A DNA stretch of 14,970 nt from Pseudomonadota bacterium (GTDB lineage: Bacteria > Myxococcota > Bradymonadia > UBA4248): NCBI GenBank assembly GCA_017613855.1, contig JAGACY010000001.1:1-14970 (forward strand), given 5' to 3'. The position numbers and the translations under genes were made by a program. The notes under the pieces were generated by a model. The model made no database searches, was not told where the DNA came from, and saw only the letters and a list, made by a program, of their open reading frames with translations. How positions within the stretch are numbered: position 1 is the stretch's first letter; each line of letters starts with the position of its first letter. Positions 7,163 to 13,421 of the stretch are shown here, in pieces.

Positions 7163-7190
7163 TTGAGATGTATTGTTTTTACTTTATATT
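7163..7190 (+). promoter_or_regulatory. Sigma-70-like promoter of the flavodoxin gene
   Basis: A -35 box TTGAGA (7163-7168) and a -10 box TATATT (7185-7190) are separated by 16 bases. They lie 45 bases upstream of the ATG at 7235, and the predicted transcript start falls inside the palindrome at 7194-7214. Confidence 0.55.
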
Positions 7191-7193
7191 AGA

Positions 7194-7214
7194 GATGAGA
7201 AATTCATTCTCATC
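7194..7214. promoter_or_regulatory. Operator-like palindrome over the flavodoxin transcription start
   Basis: GATGAGAA (7194-7201) and TTCTCATC (7207-7214) form an 8-base inverted repeat with a 5-base centre. It starts three bases after the -10 box. A protein bound here would block transcription, so the gene is probably repressed by a dimeric regulator. Iron (Fur-like) control would fit a flavodoxin but is not shown. Confidence 0.5.
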
Positions 7215-7234
7215 ATTTCATGTGAGGTTTTACA

Positions 7235-7840
7235 ATGAAAAACACGAAACGTTTGCTTGCCTTTTTAGCGATAACCGTCATCACGACAGCTTTGATGGTC
7301 TGTGTCAATGCCTGCGCGCAGGATAAGACCGCAAAAGCCGATGCCCAACCAACACAGGATAAAACCGTGAAACCACTCGTTGCCTATTTTTCTGCCAGTG
7401 GCGTAACCAAAGCACTCGCCAAAGACCTTGCCGAAGTCGTCAATGGCGATCTCTTTGAAATTGTGCCCGAAAAACCGTACACAGAAGCAGATCTGAACTG
7501 GCGCGATGAGAATTCCCGTTCGACCATCGAAATGAAGAAAGACAAGTCTATCCGCCCGGCCATCAAGACCAAAGTTGAGAATATGGATCAGTATAAAACG
7601 GTTTATATCGGCTTCCCGATTTGGTGGTACGTTGCTCCGACGATCATCAATACCTTCCTTGAGAGTTATAATTTCGAAGGCAAGACCGTCATTACATTTG
7701 CCACTTCGGGTGGCAGCCAGATGGGCAAAACCCTCGAGGAACTCAAGCCTTCTGCGCCCAAAGCCAACTGGAAAGACGGCAAAGTACTCAATCACGCAAG
7801 CAAGGATGACATCAAAAAATTTGTAGAGAGCGTGAAATAA
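7235..7840 (+). CDS. Flavodoxin-like lipoprotein
   Basis: This 201-residue protein combines a lipoprotein signal (lipobox VNAC, Cys27), a Lys/Ala/Gln spacer and a flavodoxin domain from about residue 46. The phosphate-binding loop of FMN is AYFSASGVTK (Ser53-Thr58). The other FMN loops are GFPIWWYVAP (126-135) and ATSGGSQMG (156-164). This matches the Flavodoxin_4 group (PF12682 as I recall it). It should carry electrons through FMN, but at the membrane outside the cytoplasm, where the partner is unknown. The ATG at 7235 has GTGAGG (7221-7226) 8 bases upstream. It is a single gene divergent from the protease, behind an operator-like palindrome, and followed by the heptamer-repeat block rather than a clear terminator. 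Confidence 0.9.
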   Translation: MKNTKRLLAFLAITVITTALMVCVNACAQDKTAKADAQPTQDKTVKPLVAYFSASGVTKALAKDLAEVVNGDLFEIVPEKPYTEADLNWRDENSRSTIEMKKDKSIRPAIKTKVENMDQYKTVYIGFPIWWYVAPTIINTFLESYNFEGKTVITFATSGGSQMGKTLEELKPSAPKANWKDGKVLNHASKDDIKKFVESVK

Positions 7841-8148
7841 TGCGCAATGTGCAATGAGCAATGTGCAATGATGATTAATGCGGAATGCGGAATGCGGAAT
7901 GTGGAATTATTTTCTAATTCGCAATTCGCAATTCGCAATGCGCAATTGAATTTACAAAACTAAAGGTAAAGCCTGATGCTATTGGTGAATGGCGTTCTTA
8001 ATGCGGAATGCGGAATTGAATGCCAAGGCTAAAGAGAGAATCTAAAAATACAGAAATTTAATGCTTTAGAAACGTTCTTGAGAATGCCTTTAGAATTCTG
8101 AATTCCGAATTCCGCATTAGAAAACACTTCGCACATTGCTCATTTTTA
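7841..8148. repeat. Non-coding block of degenerate 7-base repeats with inverted ends
   Basis: This 308-base gap between convergent genes has no credible ORF. It holds heptamer runs: GCAATGT/GCAATGA (7844-7870), GCGGAAT (7881-7907), CGCAATT (7921-7947) and GCGGAAT again (8003-8016). Inverted copies occur at 8092-8119 (GAATTCC... ending CCGCATTA) and 8131-8143 (GCACATTGCTCAT). The latter is the exact reverse complement of ATGAGCAATGTGC at 7855-7867. The whole block is therefore an imperfect inverted repeat that starts directly after one stop codon and ends just before the other. No T-tract terminator was identified. Confidence 0.75.
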
Positions 8149-10164
8149 CTACGATTTCCTGCGCCGAATCACCATTCCCATCAGTCCTAACAGAGCGAGC
8201 AGCGCGCCCGAAATGGGAGTTGAAGACTGCATGGGAACAGCAGAACAATCGTGATCGGTGGCATAAATGTATTTCGGTTGTTCGTCGTCAACGGGCGTTG
8301 TGTTACCCGGTGTAGGAGCAACAGGGCCAGGTTCTTCGGGACTGGGTTCTTCGGGACCAGGCTCTTCGGGACCGGGTTCTTCGGGACCGGGCTCTTCGGG
8401 ACCGGGTTCTTCAGACGGCTCAACACAAACATTATCAACCACTTGCCTGGGTTCAACACATGCATTGACGACACAAGCATGTTCTTCACATGCGCCGGCA
8501 GCCCAACCATCGACACTTTGGGAACAGTCATTTTCATGTGTTCCGCAGTGTTCGACGGAATCTTCCTCGCATGTATTCTCTGCCTCATAGGCATGGTAAT
8601 TGTCGTTGCATGCCGTCACAAAGCATGTTTTATCGATGCACTGTCCATCCGCCCAGTGAAGGATTTGGCTTGCGCAGCTATTGCCGGCTTCACCGCAATT
8701 ATCGACATCATCTTCGGCACAATTACCATCCAAAATATGATAGCCATCCACACAGGCACTTACGATACAATGTCCATCGGTCGTGCATGTCCCCTCTGCC
8801 CAGTGTTCAACGGATTCGGCACATACATTGCCGTGTGAGCCACAATTTTCGAGAGTATTGGCTTCGCACTGGCTTTCATAATTCGAATCCGACCACAGAT
8901 CCAAGCCATTCGTATAAAGGTGTGTACCTTCTGCACATTGCGAAACGATGCACCGATTATACTTACAATATCCGTCAACCCAATTCTCGACATTGTCGGC
9001 GCATACATAATCATGATCATTGCATCTCTTGATCGTATCGTACTCACATCGTTCCAGATAGACGTGATATTTATCATCAGGACAGCCTAAAACCGGTTCA
9101 GGTTCGGGATCATATTCCGGCAAAGGATCAGGGGCTTGAATCGGTTCGGGCTCGACATAATCCGGATTAGGAATGCATTTATAAAAATGCATTTTTCCAT
9201 TACCACCATCTCTGCCTTCGGCACCGGTAATCAGAGAAACTCCGTCACTGAGATCATAAGCGAGTGACTCGCCCTGGAGTTCTACCATTGGGAAAGAATC
9301 AAAACGCTCAACGGGATGCAGGAAAGCATCTGCGATGTCTGGGTGTTCAATCAAGTCATATTCAAAAATCGTCGCATAAGTACGAATGGCAAAACGATAT
9401 CCATTGGGATGAAAATCCGCGGCGGTCGTAGCATTGACTAAAGGCAGCAGTTTTCCCATGCCAGTTACAAATTCGTAGGAAGCAATTTTATTGAGCTGGC
9501 CAGCGTTTTCACCGCCACGTGTCATTTCAAACAAAGTTTGCTCGCCACCTGAAGATTGTTTGGAAATGATATAAACTTCGGCACTCCCCGGTCTGACCAT
9601 GATGGATTCTGCATCGGGATTGACGAATTTGAGTATTTCGGGATCGTCAGAACTGGCATCCAGTCCCGTATCGGGATATTTGATATTCCACGTGCGAATG
9701 ACTTTTAAAATCTGACCGTTTTTAATATCACTGACTTTCTTTACATCGGGTTCTTCCATCATAAAGACGCGCTTATCGGTACGCGTAAACAGGTTATCCC
9801 CCGTGTCTGCAACATAAATGCAGTTTTTTTCACTCCATGGTTCACATGGTCCGATAGCAATATCTTCCCAATCGATATTTGCAGTCAGTTGAGTATAGAA
9901 AGTCTTGAGGATTGTCCCCTGACGATTGATGAGAAACAATGAGGAATTGCCATCAGAATCATTATGAGCCCAAAGATAATTGGGATTGGAGCGGCTTACA
10001 ACCAACCCACTTGTTTCTTTGAGTCGATCAACCGTTAAATTGACCTCATTGCTGCCATCCGGATCTTCATATCCGCTGCATGGCATTTCTGCCATGGCCA
10101 CTATCGGCATACTCCCCATTGCAATCGCAGCCAGACCGATTAATAAGCGAAAACAGAATTTCAT
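8149..10164 (-). CDS. Secreted beta-propeller-like protein with Trp/Cys repeats and MYXO-CTERM tail
   Basis: This 671-residue protein has a Sec signal (cleavage probably after AMA, residue 25). Residues about 40-330 look like a repeated-blade domain (SGLVVSRSNPNYLWAHNDSDG, DWEDIAIGP, IYVADTGDN, AESIMVRP), as in propeller proteins of the phytase-like or SdiA-regulated type. No catalytic set is evident. A Pro/Glu linker (333-358) follows. Next come four Cys repeats (361-569) with the signature C-x(4-6)-C-x(5-7)-W-x(2)-G-x-C...C-x-V-x-x-C, and then an EEPGP stalk (584-614). The end is DCSAVP (Cys640), a hydrophobic helix and RRRKS, a MYXO-CTERM signal. A surface-anchored binding protein is inferred. 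The ATG at 10164 has GAGGA (plus 10168-10172) close upstream, and a good promoter lies at 10251-10223. Confidence 0.85.
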   Translation of the reverse strand: MKFCFRLLIGLAAIAMGSMPIVAMAEMPCSGYEDPDGSNEVNLTVDRLKETSGLVVSRSNPNYLWAHNDSDGNSSLFLINRQGTILKTFYTQLTANIDWEDIAIGPCEPWSEKNCIYVADTGDNLFTRTDKRVFMMEEPDVKKVSDIKNGQILKVIRTWNIKYPDTGLDASSDDPEILKFVNPDAESIMVRPGSAEVYIISKQSSGGEQTLFEMTRGGENAGQLNKIASYEFVTGMGKLLPLVNATTAADFHPNGYRFAIRTYATIFEYDLIEHPDIADAFLHPVERFDSFPMVELQGESLAYDLSDGVSLITGAEGRDGGNGKMHFYKCIPNPDYVEPEPIQAPDPLPEYDPEPEPVLGCPDDKYHVYLERCEYDTIKRCNDHDYVCADNVENWVDGYCKYNRCIVSQCAEGTHLYTNGLDLWSDSNYESQCEANTLENCGSHGNVCAESVEHWAEGTCTTDGHCIVSACVDGYHILDGNCAEDDVDNCGEAGNSCASQILHWADGQCIDKTCFVTACNDNYHAYEAENTCEEDSVEHCGTHENDCSQSVDGWAAGACEEHACVVNACVEPRQVVDNVCVEPSEEPGPEEPGPEEPGPEEPGPEEPSPEEPGPVAPTPGNTTPVDDEQPKYIYATDHDCSAVPMQSSTPISGALLALLGLMGMVIRRRKS
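8329..8412 (-). repeat. 15-base tandem repeat encoding EEPGP stalk
   Basis: About five and a half units of a 15-base motif (plus strand GGGTTCTTCGGGACC with variants at two or three positions) encode EEPGP/EEPSP. Because 15 is a multiple of three, slippage would change stalk length without shifting the frame. Confidence 0.85.
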
Positions 10165-10222
10165 ATATCCTCACACCAAATTCACAGTTCACCGGAAAAG
10201 CCCTTGGCTTTATAAACAGCGC

Positions 10223-10251
10223 ATATTATCAGTTTTTTTGTGCTACTTCAA
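10223..10251 (-). promoter_or_regulatory. Sigma-70-like promoter of the propeller/MYXO-CTERM gene
   Basis: On the minus strand, -35 TTGAAG (plus 10246-10251) and -10 TAATAT (plus 10223-10228) are separated by exactly 17 bases. The expected start is near 10216, giving a leader of about 50 bases to the ATG at 10164. Confidence 0.6.
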
Positions 10252-10376
10252 TATAGGAGGGAGAATCCGCAGGAAAGCGGCCAAAATGATTCAAATCCTC
10301 ATAGACGCTTAAGATGAACTGAGTTAAGATAGAACGCGTTTTTATGTACTTAACCCTATAGAACAAGGCATTCAAT
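10252..10376 (+). other. Upstream region of the IgGFc-domain gene, no clear promoter
   Basis: The only structure seen is GTTAAG (10323-10328) inverted as CTTAAC (10349-10354). A weak promoter candidate is TAGACG (10302-10307) with TAAGAT (10325-10330) at 17 bases, matching four of six bases in each box. The ribosome site AAGG (10365-10368) is 8 bases before the ATG at 10377. Confidence 0.25.
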
Positions 10377-13208
10377 ATGAGAAGAGAACGATATAATCCC
10401 CAAAAACATTATTTTTTGGCCTTGATGACAGCATTCATACTTGCGGGATGCAGCGATGACAGCGGTACCAGCAATATTTCCTGTGACCCCGGATTCGCAA
10501 TTTGCGGCAGCGCATGCTGTTCCGATACCTGTTGTAACGGCATTTGTGTTGACACCAACAACAACTCAAATCATTGCGGTCAATGCGGCAACGCATGTGA
10601 GTCTGGCAAATCATGTGTTTCGAGCAACTGCCTATCTTCGGAAGAACAGTGCAGTCCTTCGCAAACATGGTGCGACGGGCAATGTGTCAATACCTCTTCT
10701 GACAGCAAACACTGCGGTGACTGTACAACCCGGTGTGACAAGAAAGAAGTCTGTATCGATAAGGAATGCAAAGCCGAATGTGCTGCCAATTACAAACTCA
10801 TCGACGGTGCCTGCAGAAACCCCATGGTCGACAACGAGTATTGCGGCGATCCTGCTGTGGCCTGCGGAGATAATATGTATTGCAGCCAGGGAACGTGCAA
10901 ATGTCAGAAGGCTTATTATGATTGCGACGAAGACGCTGCGAATGGATGCGAATCCAATTTGCCATGCAATGCCGGTAAGTGCAAAGATCCCCAAATGCTT
11001 TGTGATGATCAATGCATCGATCCTATGACAGACGCAGCACATTGCGGGGATTGTGAAACCGCATGTGAGCCCGAGGAAACCTGCCAGTCCGGAAGCTGTC
11101 AGCCTGTGACAGACCCTCCAGCCGAATGTGACCCTCCATGTGAACCCGGAGAAACCTGCCAATCCGGCACCTGTCAGCCTGAGACAGAACCTCCAGCCGA
11201 ATGTGACCCCCCATGTCAACCCGGGGAAACCTGCCAGTCCGGAACCTGTCAGCCTGAGACAGAACCTCCAGCCGAATGTGAAACCGGGCTTGAAGCTTGT
11301 TTTGGCAGATGCGTCGATCTCAAGTCGGATCGCGAGCACTGCGGTAAATGCCTGAATGCATGCGATGAAGATGAAAATTGTATCGACGGCAAATGCACAA
11401 TTCATTGCGATGGCCTGACTCTGTGCGGCGGTGCTTGCATCGATACCCAGAATAATGCCGCTCACTGCGGAAGTTGTAATAAAGCATGTCTCGACGGGCA
11501 ATCGTGCGTTGGAGGCGCATGCCAGTGTGCAACAGGCCGTTTTGATTGTGACGGCAATGCAGCCAACGGCTGTGAATCCGAGACCAAATGTGCATGCACC
11601 CCGGGTAAAACGCAAGCCTGCTGGCGCGGTGACGCTTCGGCAAAATTCAAATCCACCGACAATCCCAAAACCATCTGTGAAAAGGGTACCCAAACCTGCG
11701 ATGCAACCGGCCAGTTCTGGGGCCCCTGCACCGGCGGTGTCTATCCCTCTGCGATAACCTGCGATCTGAAGGGCAATCTGAATGGACTTGACAATGACTG
11801 TGATGGAGTCGTCGATACCGAATGCCGGTCCGAATGCGATCTCAAAGCGGGCGATATGTCCTATATCGGCTGTGAATACTGGTCGGTTTACCTGTACAAC
11901 CTGATTGCAGACTCGACGAGCAACCAAACCGTCGTATTCAGCAACCCAAGTGATACTGACACAGCGACGATTTATATTTATGACAAAGCCGGTTTTGAAG
12001 CTTCGACTCAAGCCGCAAAACACACGGTCACCCTTGCTCCCAAAGGCGTCCAACTGGTCCAGATCAACAAAGCTTCCTCCAATATGTGCGTGAGTACAGG
12101 TATCCTAAACAATGCCTACCGCATTCGTTCGACCCATCCCATCACGGCCTACCAGTTTAACCCCTGGGACAACCCCGATGCTCACTCGAACGACGCCTCA
12201 CTGCTTTTGCCGGCCAATGTTCTTGGTAAAGATTACATCGTCATGACGTGGCACAGCGAGCCTGGCAGCGGAACCAAAGAAAAGGATCACACTTCGTATT
12301 TTACAGTCGTAGCCACCGAACCCGGAAAAACGAAAGTCACCATCACGACGTCTTCCGACATCGTCAAAAATGCTTCGGGAACGGTTTCCATTTCGGCCAT
12401 GACCAAAGGCGAAAAGCGCGATTTTACACTTGATCGCTTCGGCGTTCTCACATTGGATGCTCCGCCTGCCAGAACACATGACCAAACGGGAACGATAGTC
12501 CATGCCGACAAAAAAATCGCCGTATTCGGCGCATCGCGTTCGACCTTTGTCCCCAATGAATCCGCCAAATGCTGCCGCGATCACATCGAAGAGCAGCTTT
12601 TGCCGACGCAGGCCTGGGGCAAATCGTACTATGCAGTCCAGGCATACACAACCGGAACTGCTGGCGATTTCTGGCGCATTCTTGCCCGCGATAAAGACAC
12701 CAAGATCACGATTAAAGGCTCTGAAAAAGACGACGGTACCATTACCCTCAATGCCGGCGAATCCTATCCCAAAATGCCCGATAAATACTTCGAGTCTCGC
12801 GGCGGTTTTGAAGTTACTGCCAATAAACCCATTGTTTTGGGACAGTTTTTGCCAAGCCAACAATACAACGGCCTGAGCATCGGCGATCCCTCGTTTATCC
12901 TGACAGTTCCCTACGAACAGTACCGAAGTGATTATGCCTTCATGGTGCCCGATAAATTCGATGTCAACTATATCACGGTGATTGCCCCCAAAACCGCCAA
13001 GGTGACACTCGACGGAAAAGCCGTCACCTATATTAAAACAGGCAATATCGGCAGCTCCAACTTCATTTACGGCTATATTCAGATGAATGGCGGTGTTCAC
13101 CGTATGCAGGCCGATAAACCCTTTGGACTGTATGGCTACGGCTATTTCAATATGTCCTCGTACGGTTATCCGATTGGCATGGATCTCAAGATTTTGAATA
13201 CCAATTAA
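10377..13208 (+). CDS. Cys-rich lipoprotein with IgGFc-binding-type C-terminal domain
   Basis: This 943-residue protein begins with a lipoprotein signal (lipobox LAGC, Cys25). Residues about 35-465 are Cys-rich: several units of the CxxxCVDTxxNxxHCGxCxxAC type, two FDCDGNAANGCES-like units and a 3 x 25-residue Pro/Glu/Cys repeat (230-304). A MopE-type LDNDCDGVVD motif sits near 470-480. From about 495 to the end the sequence matches my memory of the IgGFc-binding N-terminal domain (PF17517): ITAYQFNPW, LLLPANVLGKDYIV, HIEEQLLPTQAWGKSYY, DFWRILARDKDTKITI, LNAGESY, NKPIVLGQFLPSQ, GDPSFILTVPYEQYRSDYAF and NYITVIAPK. In eukaryotes this domain occurs in mucus proteins; in bacteria it is a surface module of unknown ligand. 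The gene is divergent from the propeller protein, and a strong terminator follows at 13251-13294. Confidence 0.88.
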   Translation: MRRERYNPQKHYFLALMTAFILAGCSDDSGTSNISCDPGFAICGSACCSDTCCNGICVDTNNNSNHCGQCGNACESGKSCVSSNCLSSEEQCSPSQTWCDGQCVNTSSDSKHCGDCTTRCDKKEVCIDKECKAECAANYKLIDGACRNPMVDNEYCGDPAVACGDNMYCSQGTCKCQKAYYDCDEDAANGCESNLPCNAGKCKDPQMLCDDQCIDPMTDAAHCGDCETACEPEETCQSGSCQPVTDPPAECDPPCEPGETCQSGTCQPETEPPAECDPPCQPGETCQSGTCQPETEPPAECETGLEACFGRCVDLKSDREHCGKCLNACDEDENCIDGKCTIHCDGLTLCGGACIDTQNNAAHCGSCNKACLDGQSCVGGACQCATGRFDCDGNAANGCESETKCACTPGKTQACWRGDASAKFKSTDNPKTICEKGTQTCDATGQFWGPCTGGVYPSAITCDLKGNLNGLDNDCDGVVDTECRSECDLKAGDMSYIGCEYWSVYLYNLIADSTSNQTVVFSNPSDTDTATIYIYDKAGFEASTQAAKHTVTLAPKGVQLVQINKASSNMCVSTGILNNAYRIRSTHPITAYQFNPWDNPDAHSNDASLLLPANVLGKDYIVMTWHSEPGSGTKEKDHTSYFTVVATEPGKTKVTITTSSDIVKNASGTVSISAMTKGEKRDFTLDRFGVLTLDAPPARTHDQTGTIVHADKKIAVFGASRSTFVPNESAKCCRDHIEEQLLPTQAWGKSYYAVQAYTTGTAGDFWRILARDKDTKITIKGSEKDDGTITLNAGESYPKMPDKYFESRGGFEVTANKPIVLGQFLPSQQYNGLSIGDPSFILTVPYEQYRSDYAFMVPDKFDVNYITVIAPKTAKVTLDGKAVTYIKTGNIGSSNFIYGYIQMNGGVHRMQADKPFGLYGYGYFNMSSYGYPIGMDLKILNTN
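11064..11288 (+). repeat. Three 75-base tandem repeats in the Cys-rich region
   Basis: Units start at 11064, 11139 and 11214, each with TGT for Cys. They encode C-x-PGETCQSGTCQPETEPPAECDPP with few changes. The second and third units are almost identical at the DNA level, so they look recently duplicated and could change in number without a frameshift. Confidence 0.85.
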
Positions 13209-13217
13209 GTGTGGCCT

Positions 13218-13245
13218 GGCTATGGGGCCTTCGTCCCCATACGCC
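13218..13245 (+). repeat. Nested hairpin, family copy E
   Basis: GGC (13218-13220) and TATGGGG (13221-13227) pair with CCCCATA (13235-13241) and GCC (13243-13245). C13242 is the extra base on the 3' arm and the loop is 7 bases. It lies 10 bases after the stop of the IgGFc-domain gene and just before its terminator. Confidence 0.65.
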
Positions 13246-13250
13246 ATGCC

Positions 13251-13294
13251 GGCGCGCCTACTTTCCTTTGGTCAGTACGGCGCGCCTTTTTTTT
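13251..13294 (+). terminator. Intrinsic terminator of the IgGFc-domain gene
   Basis: GGCGCGCC (13251-13258) pairs with a second GGCGCGCC (13279-13286), since the octamer is self-complementary. TAC/GTA extends the stem inward. Eight T residues (13287-13294) follow directly. Confidence 0.85.
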
Positions 13295-13305
13295 GGGGAC
13301 AATGC

Positions 13306-13352
13306 AAAAAAAAAATGGGATGCGCATTGCCGCACCGGCAAAAGCATCCCAT
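13306..13352 (-). terminator. Intrinsic terminator of the M29-like gene, on nested hairpin copy H
   Basis: ATGGGATGC (13315-13323) pairs with GCATCCCAT (13344-13352), and inside it TTGCCG (13327-13332) pairs with CGGCAA (13336-13341). The junction has 3 unpaired bases (GCA) on one side and 2 (AA) on the other. On the minus strand a run of ten T (13315-13306) follows. It stands back-to-back with the plus-strand terminator, 11 bases away. Confidence 0.8.
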
Positions 13353-13355
13353 CAA

Positions 13356-13382
13356 GGCCGCATTGCCGCAAGGCAAAAGGCC
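13356..13382 (-). repeat. Nested hairpin, family copy G
   Basis: GGCC (13356-13359) pairs with GGCC (13379-13382), and inside it TTGCC (13363-13367) pairs with GGCAA (13372-13376). The junction bases are GCA and AA, exactly as in copy H although the outer stems differ. Confidence 0.6.
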
Positions 13383-13387
13383 GATGC

Positions 13388-13418
13388 GCGCGCGTATTGG
13401 CAAAGCCAATAGCGGCGC
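13388..13418 (-). repeat. Nested hairpin, family copy F
   Basis: GCGCGC (13388-13393), an extra G (13394) and TATTGGC (13395-13401) pair with GCCAATA (13405-13411) and GCGGCGC (13412-13418, with one further bulged G) around an AAA loop. It begins 3 bases downstream of the stop codon of the M29-like gene. It is the first of three tandem hairpins there. Confidence 0.65.
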
Positions 13419-13421
13419 CAC

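Noticed and set aside
8329..8412. Possible CRISPR-like array
   Set aside because: The units are contiguous 15-mers with no spacers and encode EEPGP in frame, so this is a coding tandem repeat.
10632..12053. Open frame of 473 codons on the minus strand
   Set aside because: It is antisense to the Cys-rich part of the IgGFc-domain gene, has no signal or domain and is explained by codon composition.
12198..13247. Open frame of 349 codons on the minus strand
   Set aside because: It is antisense to the IgGFc-binding domain, which is clearly the coding strand, and it would run through the hairpin at 13218-13245.
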